64,000 nt of DNA from Clostridia bacterium (GTDB lineage Bacteria; Bacillota; Clostridia; Monoglobales; Monoglobaceae), in the NCBI GenBank assembly GCA_017456605.1, contig JAFTJA010000001.1, positions 1-64,000 of the forward strand. The letters are read 5' to 3'. How positions within the stretch are numbered: the first letter of the stretch is position 1; the number at the start of each line of letters is the position of its first letter. The position numbers were made by a program, and so were the translations under genes. This document shows positions 33,914 through 43,041 of this stretch, piece by piece. The notes beneath the pieces were generated by a model. That model worked only from the letters and a program-made list of their open reading frames with translations, ran no database searches and was not told where the DNA came from.

Positions 33914-34989
33914 TATGTCTCATCTCCTTTTCCCATTTCAAGCAGTATTTGTCTTGTTCCAAAATCCTTGGTCAGCACACCGCTGAGTTGTGCTGTGAAA
34001 AACTCAAGCCCTGAAATAATCCTTGAATAATCCATTCTGGCAGGACCGATAACACCCAAAAGCCCGACAAGTCTGTCTGATGCCCGATAGGGTGCAATCA
34101 CAAGGCTGTTGTTCTTGAGGGCATCAAGAGGCATCTCTTCACCAATAAGTACCTTTGTACAATTTGTGGGGTTCGCCTCAACAATCAATTTTGAAAGGTT
34201 TTCCTTGTCTTCAAGAACATCAAAAAGCTCTTTCACCTTGTCAACGCTGCTGTATTCAGGAAACCTCAAAATATTTGAAAGCCCGTCAACAAAAATCTGT
34301 TTGCTGTCAATCTCGGAAACCGCCTCGTGAACAAGCTCAATCACCGAGGTAAGAATTTCAAAGTTATGCCCGATTGCCGAGCGAATTTCCATCATATTTG
34401 AAATATTTATTTCTGAAATGGTAAGCCCCGCAAGGTTTTGGTTGAGTATCTGGCTGAGCTCGTCGGCAAAGCTTTCGGAAATATCCTGGTTGAGCTTAAG
34501 CAGCCGATTTTTGATTATTCCCGATTTGTCCGAAACAATCAGCATCGCAGTGTAATCATCAACCTTTACCACCTTGATGTTTTTCACGACTCCCGCCTCA
34601 GATGCCGGAAGCATCCCAATAACCGGAAGCCCCGTAATCCCCGAAAAAGCCGCCGCAACATCACGGACAATCTTTTCCAGCTCCTGCTTTTTCATAGAGG
34701 TCGCCTGACGCATCTTCTCAATTTCTGCCGCAGTCATCTCGTATCTTTCCATCAGCGAATCCACATACATACGATATCCGCCGGTGGTAGGAACTCTGCC
34801 CGCCGAGGTATGTGGTTGTGCCAAAAGTCCCATTTCTTCAAGGTCGCCCATCTCGTTTCGGATTGTGGCAGCACTGAGATTGAGCTCCGGCTTTTTTGAG
34901 ATGCTCCGCGAGCCAACAGGCTCCGCACTGTTGATATAATCCTCAACTATCGCCTGAAGTATCAGCCTTTTTCTGTCATCCAAAGCCAT
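33913..34989 (-). CDS. hrcA: Heat-inducible transcription repressor HrcA
   Basis: The 358-residue repressor has an N-terminal winged helix (DRKRLILQAIVEDYINSAEPVGSRSISK, NLSAATIRNEMGDLEEMGLL and PHTSAGRVPT). A GAF-like dimer domain follows, and the C-terminal LVGLLGVIGPARMDYSRII is characteristic. It binds CIRCE and needs GroEL to fold. The ATG at 34989 follows GAGGTGAG. It is the first gene of its own operon and carries a perfect CIRCE in front. Confidence 0.97.
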   Translation of the reverse strand: MALDDRKRLILQAIVEDYINSAEPVGSRSISKKPELNLSAATIRNEMGDLEEMGLLAQPHTSAGRVPTTGGYRMYVDSLMERYEMTAAEIEKMRQATSMKKQELEKIVRDVAAAFSGITGLPVIGMLPASEAGVVKNIKVVKVDDYTAMLIVSDKSGIIKNRLLKLNQDISESFADELSQILNQNLAGLTISEINISNMMEIRSAIGHNFEILTSVIELVHEAVSEIDSKQIFVDGLSNILRFPEYSSVDKVKELFDVLEDKENLSKLIVEANPTNCTKVLIGEEMPLDALKNNSLVIAPYRASDRLVGLLGVIGPARMDYSRIISGLEFFTAQLSGVLTKDFGTRQILLEMGKGDET

Positions 34990-35021
34990 TTGTCTCACCT
35001 CTTTCAAATGGTTTTTGCTTG

Positions 35022-35048
35022 TTAGCACTCAACGCGAAAGAGTGCTAA
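35022..35048 (-). promoter_or_regulatory. CIRCE operator
   Basis: TTAGCACTC-N9-GAGTGCTAA matches the CIRCE consensus without mismatch and lies between promoter and hrcA start. Confidence 0.98.
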
Positions 35049-35056
35049 TTTTCTTT

Positions 35057-35085
35057 ATAATACCACCAAAACCTCTTATTGTCAA
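35057..35085 (-). promoter_or_regulatory. Sigma-A promoter of the hrcA operon
   Basis: On the minus strand TTGACA (35085-35080), a 17-bp spacer and TATTAT (35062-35057), immediately upstream of CIRCE. Confidence 0.9.
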
Positions 35086-35124
35086 TAGTTTTCACAAAAA
35101 ACTTTTCCCAAAAAAACGACAAAA

Positions 35125-35152
35125 AAAGCAGAAAACGCTTTGCGTTTTCTGC
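35125..35152 (-). terminator. Terminator after the phosphofructokinase gene
   Basis: GCAGAAAACGC pairs perfectly with GCGTTTTCTGC around TTT, followed by T-run on the minus strand. Confidence 0.9.
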
Positions 35153-35167
35153 TCACAACCACCAAAT

Positions 35168-36397
35168 CTACCAGACCTTTGGGGCAAACTGCAGCTGACC
35201 ATTTTCATATTTAAGCTCCGGCTCGCCGCAAGTGAGCGGACGGGCATATTTTATAAATTCTTCCGTAACACCAAAGCCGTCGGGCGTTATCATACTTCCT
35301 GGAATTTTCTTTTCAACATTTGCGATTTCCCTCACGTCATAGGGTACAATTTCCATTTTATATGGTTCATCAGCAATTCTTTTAAATCCGGGAACAACTC
35401 CGGAAAGTCCCTGGCACGCATATGCCACCGCCTTTTGTCCCGCGTCAAAGGCTTCTGAAACATCGCAAAGGGACGCGCCGCTTGACCAGCATCTTTGAAG
35501 AGTGCTGAGCTCAATAGACCGCGCTTTGAGCCCAAGATTTCCGGCAACAAGGTCGCGGAGAGTCTGGCCTACGCCACCCAAAGCCGCGTGACCAAACTTG
35601 TCATTTTTTCTTTTCAGCACGCCCTCGTTTTCCATTATATATTTGCCCTCGTTGTCGCGGATACCCTCAGAAACACAAATCATAACTGAGCCTTGCTCTT
35701 TTGCAACGCTGTCCACCTTTTGAAGAAATCTATCCGCATCAAATGCCACCTCGGGAAGGCAAACTATGTCGCAAGCTTTCATAGAGCTGTCATTGGCGAG
35801 AGCCGCAGACGCCGCAAGCCAGCCGGCGTTTCTTCCCATTGCCTCTAAAATGACCACAGACGGCACCTGATAAACTTCGGTATCTTTTTTCAGTTGACGC
35901 ATTGAATTCAATATAAATTTCGCCGCAGAACCAAATCCCGGAGTGTGGTCGGTAAGCGCTAAGTCGTTGTCAATGGTTTTCGGCACACCCACAACCCTTA
36001 TGTCAGAGGCAATCTTTTTTGCATAACGGCTCATTTTATCCACAGTGTCCATGGAGTCGTTTCCACCTATGCAAAAGAAATATCCTATATCATATTTTTT
36101 CAAAATTCCAAAAATCTTTTCAAAAAAAGCCTTGTCTTCCTGTGGATCAGGAAGCTTTTTTCGGCAAGAACCAAGATATGAGGACGGGGTTTGCTTCAAA
36201 AGACCCAACAGTTCGCCCTCTTTGAACTTTTCAAGAGAAACAATTTTCTCCTGCTCCACGCCTTCAATTCCGAAAAGTCCACCAAAAACCTTTCCTATTT
36301 TATCTGAATGGCCAAAGCCTCCGCTTATCACGCCCGCCAACGACGAGTTTATCACCGCAGTCGGTCCGCCGGATTGAACGACCAGCAAATTTTTCAT
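35168..36397 (-). CDS. pfp: Pyrophosphate-type 6-phosphofructokinase
   Basis: The 409-residue glycolytic enzyme has the phosphofructokinase fold. The start VVQSGGPTAVINSSLAGVI, the loop FCIGGNDSMDTVDKM (Asp rather than Gly after GGN), and VVGVPKTIDNDLALTDHTPGFG with Lys in PKTIDND are features of the PPi-dependent group. VILEAMGRNAGWLA follows. The length, about 90 residues above ATP-PFK, also fits the PPi-type subgroup. The ATG at 36397 has GGAGAG upstream; the longer frame is not needed. It is divergent from the SDR gene. Confidence 0.9.
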   Translation of the reverse strand: MKNLLVVQSGGPTAVINSSLAGVISGGFGHSDKIGKVFGGLFGIEGVEQEKIVSLEKFKEGELLGLLKQTPSSYLGSCRKKLPDPQEDKAFFEKIFGILKKYDIGYFFCIGGNDSMDTVDKMSRYAKKIASDIRVVGVPKTIDNDLALTDHTPGFGSAAKFILNSMRQLKKDTEVYQVPSVVILEAMGRNAGWLAASAALANDSSMKACDIVCLPEVAFDADRFLQKVDSVAKEQGSVMICVSEGIRDNEGKYIMENEGVLKRKNDKFGHAALGGVGQTLRDLVAGNLGLKARSIELSTLQRCWSSGASLCDVSEAFDAGQKAVAYACQGLSGVVPGFKRIADEPYKMEIVPYDVREIANVEKKIPGSMITPDGFGVTEEFIKYARPLTCGEPELKYENGQLQFAPKVW

Positions 36398-36469
36398 TTT
36401 ATGCACTCTCCTCTTTCTGTTTTTCAACATTATTATATTATATATACCCATTTTTTGCAAGCCAATAAT

Positions 36470-36499
36470 TTGACATCCCACGCTTTTGTGTGTTATACT
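36470..36499 (+). promoter_or_regulatory. Sigma-A promoter of the SDR gene
   Basis: TTGACA (36470-36475), an 18-bp spacer and TATACT (36494-36499). Confidence 0.85.
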
Positions 36500-36528
36500 T
36501 TTGGAAAGCTTTGAAAAGGGTGGATTTT

Positions 36529-37278
36529 ATGAAAGCATTGATAACAGGAGCCAGCACAGGAATCGGTCGCGACATAGCAAGAATTCTCTGCAATATGGGC
36601 GCAGAGCTTATTCTCGTTGCCCGGAATGCCGAGCTATTGGAAGAACTCAAAGCCGAACTTGGTGGAAAGCCAAAGGTCATAAGCCTTGATTTGTCAGTTC
36701 CTGAAAACTGCTATCAGCTTTATGATATGACAAAGGACGAAGACATTGACATTCTTATCAACAATGCAGGCTTTGGAACGTATGGTGAATCAAGCACCGT
36801 TCCTCTTGAGACCGAGCTGAATATGATTGACCTCAACATCAAAGCTGTGCACATCCTGACAAAGCTTTTCCTGAAAGACTTTGAAGAAAAAGACAAAGGA
36901 CATATTTTGAACGTAGCCTCAATCGCCGGCTTCCTCTCAGGACCGCTGATGTCCACATATTATGCCACGAAGGGTTATGTTGTGAAGTTCAGCACAGCAC
37001 TGTTTGAAGAATTGCGCCGCAAAAAAAGCAATGTCCATATAAGTGTTTTGTGTCCCGGACCGGTGGATACCGAATTCAACAACCGTGCCGGTGTAAACTT
37101 TCTGATAAACGGGCACAAAAGCCGATTTGTGGCAGAATATGCAATAAAAAAGATGTTTAAAAACAAGCTTATTATTGCGCCGGGTCTTTTCATAAAGCTT
37201 GGAATTATCCTTCAGCGCTTTGTCCCCACAAGGCTGCTTCTTAAAATCTGCTATATGCTTCAAAGCTGCAAAAAATAA
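36529..37278 (+). CDS. Short-chain dehydrogenase/reductase
   Basis: The 249-residue protein is a classical-like SDR. ALITGASTGIGRDIARIL is the Rossmann glycine motif, ILINNAGFGTYG the NNAG motif, NVASIAGFLSG holds the catalytic Ser, and YYATKGYVVKFSTALFEELR the Tyr-x-x-x-Lys pair. It resembles DltE/YqjQ-type proteins with a hydrophobic C-terminus. Substrate unknown. The ATG at 36529 follows AAGGGTGG. It has its own promoter and is followed by queT behind a riboswitch. Confidence 0.9.
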   Translation: MKALITGASTGIGRDIARILCNMGAELILVARNAELLEELKAELGGKPKVISLDLSVPENCYQLYDMTKDEDIDILINNAGFGTYGESSTVPLETELNMIDLNIKAVHILTKLFLKDFEEKDKGHILNVASIAGFLSGPLMSTYYATKGYVVKFSTALFEELRRKKSNVHISVLCPGPVDTEFNNRAGVNFLINGHKSRFVAEYAIKKMFKNKLIIAPGLFIKLGIILQRFVPTRLLLKICYMLQSCKK

Positions 37279-37310
37279 CAAAAAGACCCGTCAAGGCGGG
37301 GTTCAAAAAA

Positions 37311-37352
37311 GTGAGTTCGAAACCATCCTCACTCAAAACAAAACTAAGGAGG
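37311..37352 (+). ncRNA. PreQ1 class I riboswitch
   Basis: The 42-nt segment has stem P1 GTGAG/CTCAC (37311-37315 and 37327-37331), the loop TTCGAAACCATC with the conserved TTC start and C-rich end, and the A-rich tail CAAAACAAAACTAAGGAGG. The tail folds back into the loop as a pseudoknot. The conserved AACTAA lies against the ribosome site AAGGAGG, so ligand binding would hide it and stop translation. The position directly in front of queT, a queuosine-precursor transporter, strongly supports the call. Confidence 0.9.
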
Positions 37353-37359
37353 CTTTTTT

Positions 37360-37839
37360 ATGAAAAGCAAAACAAAATTTATTATTAGAAGTGCGGTAAT
37401 TGCCGCAATCTATGTGGCTCTTACCCTTGTGTCAAGCGCCTTTGGGCTTGCCAGCGGCGCCATCCAGATAAGGCTTTCAGAAGCTTTGACTGTTCTTCCC
37501 ATTTTCACACCTGCCGCAATCCCCGGACTTTTTGTGGGCTGTATATTGGCAAATCTTGTGACGGGCAGCATCATAATTGACATTGTCTTCGGCAGCCTTG
37601 CCACCCTTATCGGGGGAATCTTTACCCGACTTTTGAGAAAGCACCGCCTTTTGGCGACTCTTCCCCCGGTTATTTCAAACGCCGTAATCATCCCATTTGT
37701 TTTGGTATATGCCTACGGCATCAAGGGTTCGCTGTGGTATTTTGCTATAACCGTAGGGCTTGGTGAAATTATCTCCTGCTGCATCCTTGGCGGACTTTTT
37801 ATTACAGCGCTTCGCCGTTTTGAAAAACACCTTTTCTAA
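37360..37839 (+). CDS. queT: QueT family queuosine-precursor transporter
   Basis: The 159-residue membrane protein is the substrate-binding S component of an ECF transporter. About five or six helices are visible (FIIRSAVIAAIYVALTLVSSAFGLA, PAAIPGLFVGCILANLVTG, SIIIDIVFGSLATLIGGIFTRLL, ISNAVIIPFVLVYAYGIKG). The RLSEALTVLPIFTPAAIPG segment is typical of QueT. It needs EcfA/EcfT units encoded elsewhere. Control by the preQ1-I riboswitch upstream indicates uptake of preQ1 or preQ0. Confidence 0.95.
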   Translation: MKSKTKFIIRSAVIAAIYVALTLVSSAFGLASGAIQIRLSEALTVLPIFTPAAIPGLFVGCILANLVTGSIIIDIVFGSLATLIGGIFTRLLRKHRLLATLPPVISNAVIIPFVLVYAYGIKGSLWYFAITVGLGEIISCCILGGLFITALRRFEKHLF

Positions 37840-37856
37840 ATAACGACAAAATTTAA

Positions 37857-37888
37857 CGGGGCTTTTTAAAAAGCCCCGTTTTCTTTTT
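37857..37888. terminator. Bidirectional terminator
   Basis: AACGGGGCTTTTT pairs perfectly with AAAAAGCCCCGTT, between queT and the convergent glycan gene. Confidence 0.92.
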
Positions 37889-37889
37889 T

Positions 37890-39068
37890 CTAAAGGTCTT
37901 TGGGAAGTCCCATCCTGCTGCAATGCTCAGCAAAAGAATCAACCGTTTCTTGTTTTGCATTTGCCATCATCAGCGCCGTTCTTATTTGTTTTTTTCTGTT
38001 AAACAATATATCAAAAATTCTTATTACCGCATATATTGGATATAAAGCACCGCACCTATTAACTGCAGGATAAAGAAGCTTCATGGTCCCCAGCGCAGGG
38101 AAAACTCGTCTTAAAAGTTTTTTTGTTTTTGTCCACAGCGTAACCTTTCCCGCTTCCGTCCGGCGAAATCCTGCCGAAATTCGGTTTTCTACATTTCCAA
38201 ACTCTCCGCTCCCCAGTATAAAGTTTGCCATTGCCAACGTTTCATCCGCATAGCTATCTTTCTTTTGCGTCGAAAACCACATATCCGCAACATTTTTAAG
38301 GGTAGAATGAAATTTTTCAAGACAAAGCTTTGAAAGCTCGGCATTTATATATTCTTCGTCAAGCACTTCCTTGGACATAACAAAAATATCCGCCACATGC
38401 TTAATGCCTATACCGCCGTTTACATAGTGTTTGGCAATATGTGTCACCACAAAAATATATGTATCCTCAGGGGACATTTCATATACAAACTTTTTGCCGC
38501 TGCAAAGTACCGCTCTGTTCCATCCATCTTTGTAATATTCATAGAGCTTTCCGAGGCTTGATGGAACAAGCTCCTTGTGAAGCTCTATAACAAGTTGGCT
38601 GCTTTTAAAAATAGCCTCATGAAGGGTGTCGTGGTCATACTTCATCCCCAAAGACTCCATTATGGGAATTATTTTTTCAATTTTGTCTGCAGCAATCAAA
38701 ATGTCTGTGTCCGTCATCTGCCGAAGTGCCGGGGTTGGATATTTGTTCTTTATATAAAAGCCTTTGAGCGGAAGGCACCGGATCCCCGCTTCCTCCATTT
38801 TGTCAAGGAATTTTGATACTGTCAGGTCCTGAGCAGTTTCTTTGGCAACACTGATGTTGAACTCATACCGAAACTTATTCTGAATTTCCTTTGGCATCTG
38901 CTGCATCGCCTCAGGGCAACAAGCAACAAACCCTGAAAGGCCATGGGCCTTTGAGACGGAGTAGAAATTGTCAAAACATATTTCTTCCGATATTTTTTTT
39001 GTAAAGTCCTCATTAAGCACAGATTTTATCAGTTCAATAAGGATTTTAACTTCATTTGCTACTTTCAT
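37890..39068 (-). CDS. NTP_transf_5 (PF14907-like) nucleotidyltransferase-fold protein
   Basis: The 392-residue protein has an N-terminal helical part and a nucleotidyltransferase-like core: CLPLKGFYIKNKYPTPALRQMTDTDILI near residues 100-128, with the D-x-D metal pair DTDIL, then VIELHKELVP and a helical C-terminus with FVVTHIAKHYVNGGIG. Such proteins occur in polysaccharide and peptide-antibiotic loci, but no reaction is established. It overlaps the flippase stop codon by one base, so it belongs to the operon. It is the last gene of the minus-strand glycan operon. Confidence 0.78.
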   Translation of the reverse strand: MKVANEVKILIELIKSVLNEDFTKKISEEICFDNFYSVSKAHGLSGFVACCPEAMQQMPKEIQNKFRYEFNISVAKETAQDLTVSKFLDKMEEAGIRCLPLKGFYIKNKYPTPALRQMTDTDILIAADKIEKIIPIMESLGMKYDHDTLHEAIFKSSQLVIELHKELVPSSLGKLYEYYKDGWNRAVLCSGKKFVYEMSPEDTYIFVVTHIAKHYVNGGIGIKHVADIFVMSKEVLDEEYINAELSKLCLEKFHSTLKNVADMWFSTQKKDSYADETLAMANFILGSGEFGNVENRISAGFRRTEAGKVTLWTKTKKLLRRVFPALGTMKLLYPAVNRCGALYPIYAVIRIFDILFNRKKQIRTALMMANAKQETVDSFAEHCSRMGLPKDL

Positions 39069-40600
39069 CACTTATTTCCTCTTTTGATTTTTGAAAAAAC
39101 TTTACCAAGCGGACCTTTTATCAAATCTCTCTCATATTCATTCATTCCCACAAACCAAAAGGCGAAAAAATAAACAACCGTATAAATCAGTATATTCACC
39201 ACAAGATTTAAAAGGCTTCTGTCGGGAGGCAGAATTTTTATTATCACAAATGCAACCCCAACAGAAACAAACAAAGCAGGGAACAACCCGAAAATTTCTT
39301 TCCAAAACTTTGGTATATCAATTTCCATTTTTTTATAATAATACCAATTTATAAACACATTACCCAAAACCAACGAAATCGCCGTTCCTGCTGCAGCACC
39401 TATATAACTATATTTTTGTATTAGAGGTATGCTCAAAAATATATTGCCGATTGCAATGGCAAGATTTATAACAGCACAAACCTTATGCATGTTTTTTGCT
39501 TTTTGAATTTCAACGCCAAGGTTTTGGATAAGAGGAATCGTGCCGGGAATCATTAAAAAAAGTCCTACATAGTATGCCCCCCTATATTCAGGCCCCGCCC
39601 ATACATTTATAAATTCTCTGCCAAATAAACCAAAACCCGATACTATAAGTGCAAGAATAAGAAACTGCAATCTTCCAACTTTTATAAAGAGTTCCGAAAG
39701 CTTTGAATTGTCCTTTTCTTCAGAAACAAATCGATTTATACGCGGGATAAACATACAGGAAATTGCCGTGGAAAAATTTATATACAGGAGGTTTATTTGC
39801 GAAGATACTCCATATACTGCGACAGCAACAGTGCCTACTAGTCTTCCAAGCAAAAATTTATCAACGCTCCAGTTAATTCTGTCAACAATTATGTTAATAA
39901 ATATAAAAAAGGTAAAAACGAAAATAGACTTGAACAGCTTCGCCTCAAATCTCTCAAACGAGAACTTCATTTTGAGAACTTTGAAACAATATACCACGCT
40001 ACAAACAAACAGAATAACGGTAAACGCAGTTGATACTGTAACCATACCCACCGAGCCATATCCCATAAGCAAAACCGGAAGAGTAACAAATGGTTCCAGT
40101 AATAAGTGAACAAAACTTATACCCCGATGAAACAAAAATCTCTCATTTGCAGAAATGTTGCTTAAAAAGACACTTCTAACAAGATTTATTGCGAGACTGA
40201 TCACCATAAGAAAAAGTAGAATTTTTGCTGTTTCTAACTCTGATGCGGTAAGCCCTTCCCCAAACACCGTCTTTATGTTAAACATCATTGTTATCCCACA
40301 GATCAAACAGATAACAGAAATAAACATAAAGACCATCAAGTACATTCCATTAAGTCTTGCAACGCCCTTTTCATCGCCTTTTATTTTGTATTGAGAATAA
40401 AATCTGATATAACCAGAGCTAAATCCCAAACTAAGCAAACCGAGATAGGAAATAACAGCATATACCATCTGATAAAGACCATATTCACTTTGCCCTAAAA
40501 GTCTCAACATAATAGGAGTATATAAAAGTCCTGATAAAATGCTAACAGCTTGTGATGCATAGGAGAAAAAAACACCCATTTTTAGCTGATTTATTTTCAT
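39068..40600 (-). CDS. Wzx-type oligosaccharide flippase (MOP superfamily)
   Basis: The 510-residue protein has about 12-14 membrane helices and the start KINQLKMGVFFSYASQAVSILSGLLYTPIMLRLLGQSEYGLYQ that is typical of polysaccharide flippases. It moves undecaprenyl-linked repeat units across the cytoplasmic membrane. No soluble domain is seen. It lies 20 bp after the EpsG-like polymerase, which points to a Wzx/Wzy-type assembly pathway. Confidence 0.93.
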   Translation of the reverse strand: MKINQLKMGVFFSYASQAVSILSGLLYTPIMLRLLGQSEYGLYQMVYAVISYLGLLSLGFSSGYIRFYSQYKIKGDEKGVARLNGMYLMVFMFISVICLICGITMMFNIKTVFGEGLTASELETAKILLFLMVISLAINLVRSVFLSNISANERFLFHRGISFVHLLLEPFVTLPVLLMGYGSVGMVTVSTAFTVILFVCSVVYCFKVLKMKFSFERFEAKLFKSIFVFTFFIFINIIVDRINWSVDKFLLGRLVGTVAVAVYGVSSQINLLYINFSTAISCMFIPRINRFVSEEKDNSKLSELFIKVGRLQFLILALIVSGFGLFGREFINVWAGPEYRGAYYVGLFLMIPGTIPLIQNLGVEIQKAKNMHKVCAVINLAIAIGNIFLSIPLIQKYSYIGAAAGTAISLVLGNVFINWYYYKKMEIDIPKFWKEIFGLFPALFVSVGVAFVIIKILPPDRSLLNLVVNILIYTVVYFFAFWFVGMNEYERDLIKGPLGKVFSKIKRGNK

Positions 40601-40619
40601 CGCTTAGCTCCCCCTCCCT

Positions 40620-41738
40620 TTATTGCGCCCAGGACGGAAGTATCCAGATATATGGTATTAAGTGGGACTGCCCAAGAACGTATGCAACAATGGTAAATCT
40701 TGCTACTGCATATAACATAACCAAAAGCCTTGCTACCCATATAGAATGATGGTCTTTGTAACACTTGGGAATATCTGCAAGTACCCACACAGAAGCAATG
40801 CTGAAATAAAGAGCAAAACGTTTAGCAGTAGGATTGATAAATCCTGCCAAACCTATGATCGTGCTGATATAAACAAGATAAGCAAAAAACGAATTTCGTT
40901 TGTCTATTTTGGCAAGACGAGGATGATGCCACGCAACAACACCCGCAACCAAAAGTTTCAAGTAAAAGTCTCGATTTTTTGCCTCAAATGTATTATCGGT
41001 ATAATTTACATAACGCTGGAGGGAGTCTGATTCAAACTGGTGGTCCGCAAAGGCGCCCAAAACAGAGTCGAGATTGAGACATACAATTGTAAATACAAGC
41101 ATGATAAAAAAAAGAATCGGCCACGGCAACAGCTTATCTTCTTTTTGCCACAAAAAGTATAGGAAAACCATTAATAACGCAGAGGTATGGAACATGGTTG
41201 CCAAAATTATGAGAAGTACATATTTAACAAAATCTCTTTTAAATATATATTTAAAGGCAAGCGCAACTATTGCAGCAGCAAAGTTTTGCCTCATTCCATT
41301 GAAAGAGCTGATAAATAGCAAGAAATAAAGAAGAAACATAGGCAATGCAATTGCAGTTCCTTTGTAATATTTTGTCGCAACAAACAGGCAAATTAACGTA
41401 ATTGCGGCATAGGCACCAAAATATATTCTTACGCTATGAAACACTCCCAGAAACTTTACAAACAAGCGATGTCCTGATTCAAAGAAGCTGTCAATACTTT
41501 CCCACACATCAGCCCACGACATCCTGGAGATTCTCATATAGGAAGACATATATGTAAGCGAATCCGTTCCGCAACTGCGATATGCAGCCATTAAAATGGG
41601 CAAAGCGAGAGCCATAGTCGTCATCACAACATAAAAGAATGTTTTCTTTTTTTGGGATTGCGAAATAAGGCCCAGCAGATATGATGAACCGCTAAATATG
41701 CCTAAATAAAATAGCCAACTGTTAAACTCGCTAAACAT
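40620..41738 (-). CDS. EpsG/Wzy-type polysaccharide polymerase
   Basis: The 372-residue protein has about 10-12 membrane helices. The segment ILMAAYRSCGTDSLTYMSSYMRI, with the R-x-x-GTDSLTY motif, and the histidine-rich loop LATMFHTSALLMVF are the EpsG family hallmarks; a later FINPTAKRFALYFS also fits. It would polymerise repeat units outside the membrane. The ATG at 41738 has AAGGGAAC upstream; the longer frame overlaps the GT2 gene and is rejected. A gap of 25 bp separates it from the GT2 gene. Confidence 0.87.
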   Translation of the reverse strand: MFSEFNSWLFYLGIFSGSSYLLGLISQSQKKKTFFYVVMTTMALALPILMAAYRSCGTDSLTYMSSYMRISRMSWADVWESIDSFFESGHRLFVKFLGVFHSVRIYFGAYAAITLICLFVATKYYKGTAIALPMFLLYFLLFISSFNGMRQNFAAAIVALAFKYIFKRDFVKYVLLIILATMFHTSALLMVFLYFLWQKEDKLLPWPILFFIMLVFTIVCLNLDSVLGAFADHQFESDSLQRYVNYTDNTFEAKNRDFYLKLLVAGVVAWHHPRLAKIDKRNSFFAYLVYISTIIGLAGFINPTAKRFALYFSIASVWVLADIPKCYKDHHSIWVARLLVMLYAVARFTIVAYVLGQSHLIPYIWILPSWAQ

Positions 41739-41763
41739 GTTTTTGTTCCCTTCTAATGCAACG

Positions 41764-42555
41764 TTATTTGTATCTGTGATATATACACATGATCCATCTT
41801 GGAATAAGCGCCGAAACAAGAGGTTTGTAGGCTCTGAGGCGCCATTTAACAGGAATATTCAAAAGTTTATAATACTTTTTATGAAGCTTCACGGACCACC
41901 ATGCCGCCTTTATGCTCCGTCTTTTAAGATCACTGGCACATTCCCGCACTTTTACAAGCGGTTCTTGAATAACATATCCGTCAAGCTTTTCAAGCCGAAA
42001 CCGGAACCACAAATCCGCATCTTCCGTACGCATCGTTTCGGGGCTTACCCGGTATCCGCCCAAAAGATCATATGCAGACTTTCGCATCATGATGGTAACA
42101 TGCATAAAGGGACTGCCCAGAAGCAATTTTTTTCGGATAGGGTATTCATTTCCCAATCCACGAACAAGCTTATCCCCTTTTTCGTCAAAAATGGTTGCAG
42201 CCGAAGAAACAACAGCCATTTCGGGATGAGCATCAAGGTATGCTACTTGTTTTTCAAATCTTTCAGGAAGAGATATATCGTCAGCATCCATGCGGGCGAT
42301 ATATTCACCTTGTGCGTATTTGAGACAATGGTTGAGAGAATAGGCAAGCCTCATGTTTTTCTCATTTTTTATAAGTTTTATCCTGTCATCCTTTTGTGTA
42401 TACGCAAAAGCTACCTCATATGTATCATCCTTTGACCCGTCATCACACATAATAAGTTCCCAATCTGTATATGTTTGATTTAAAATTGAGTCAACTGCAA
42501 CCGGCAAAGTGTCGGCGCAATTATAAATACCCATTATTACACTAATTTTTGGCAT
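41764..42555 (-). CDS. Glycosyltransferase family 2
   Basis: The 263-residue GT-A enzyme has KISVIMGIYNCADTLPVAVDSILNQTYTDWELIMCDDGSKDDT, the nucleotide-sugar DDG site, YIARMDADDIS with the D-x-D metal site, and FRTEDAD-like ETMRTEDADLWFRF, the ED catalytic base. It is cytoplasmic and membrane-associated and adds one sugar during repeat-unit assembly. The donor cannot be predicted. It stands between EpsG and the TagD-like gene. Confidence 0.93.
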   Translation of the reverse strand: MPKISVIMGIYNCADTLPVAVDSILNQTYTDWELIMCDDGSKDDTYEVAFAYTQKDDRIKLIKNEKNMRLAYSLNHCLKYAQGEYIARMDADDISLPERFEKQVAYLDAHPEMAVVSSAATIFDEKGDKLVRGLGNEYPIRKKLLLGSPFMHVTIMMRKSAYDLLGGYRVSPETMRTEDADLWFRFRLEKLDGYVIQEPLVKVRECASDLKRRSIKAAWWSVKLHKKYYKLLNIPVKWRLRAYKPLVSALIPRWIMCIYHRYK

Positions 42556-42586
42556 ATTAATTAACCTCTTTTAACATATTATCGAA

Positions 42587-43009
42587 TTATCGAGAGTTGT
42601 CATTTTCCCCATTAAGCATCTTCGAGATAATTGTTGAAGAAATACCCTTGGTGTAAGGAAAATAAATTATCTTTATACCTTCTTTTGCAAACTCCTCTTC
42701 GTATGCTTTCCATTTCTCAGTCCCATACCAGTCGTCACCTACAAAAAGGTAGCTTGCATCCAGTTTTTTGCACATTGCAAGCTTATCCATATCGCTCTGC
42801 GGAACAACCGCATCAACATACTTGATGCTGCGCACAATTTCAAGTCTGTCCTCAAATGGTATGGTTGCCTTCTTGCCCTTGTAAGAAACCAGTTCATCTG
42901 TGGTCACTCCCACAATCAGCTTGTCACACATTCCCTTTGCATTTTTCAGAAGATTTAGATGCCCTATATGAAACAAATCATAAACACCTGCAGTATATCC
43001 GATTACCAT
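42587..43009 (-). CDS. Cytidylyltransferase-like protein (TagD/GCT family)
   Basis: The 140-residue protein has the HxGH loop in AGVYDLFHIGHLNLLKNAKG, the GVTTDELVSYKGKKATIPFEDRLEIV segment and the second signature YTKGISSTIISKM, as in glycerol-3-phosphate cytidylyltransferase. It should activate a phospho-polyol or phosphocholine-type group with CTP. The ATG at 43009 follows GGAAGGG. It lies next to a LicD phosphotransferase, which probably uses its CDP product. Confidence 0.9.
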   Translation of the reverse strand: MVIGYTAGVYDLFHIGHLNLLKNAKGMCDKLIVGVTTDELVSYKGKKATIPFEDRLEIVRSIKYVDAVVPQSDMDKLAMCKKLDASYLFVGDDWYGTEKWKAYEEEFAKEGIKIIYFPYTKGISSTIISKMLNGENDNSR

Positions 43010-43041
43010 ATTTATCAACCCTTCCTTTTTCAAAACATACT

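Noticed and set aside
37280-37303. Stem ACCCG/CGGGG just upstream of the riboswitch as part of the aptamer
   Set aside because: The preQ1-I aptamer is complete without it; it is more likely a weak terminator of the SDR gene.
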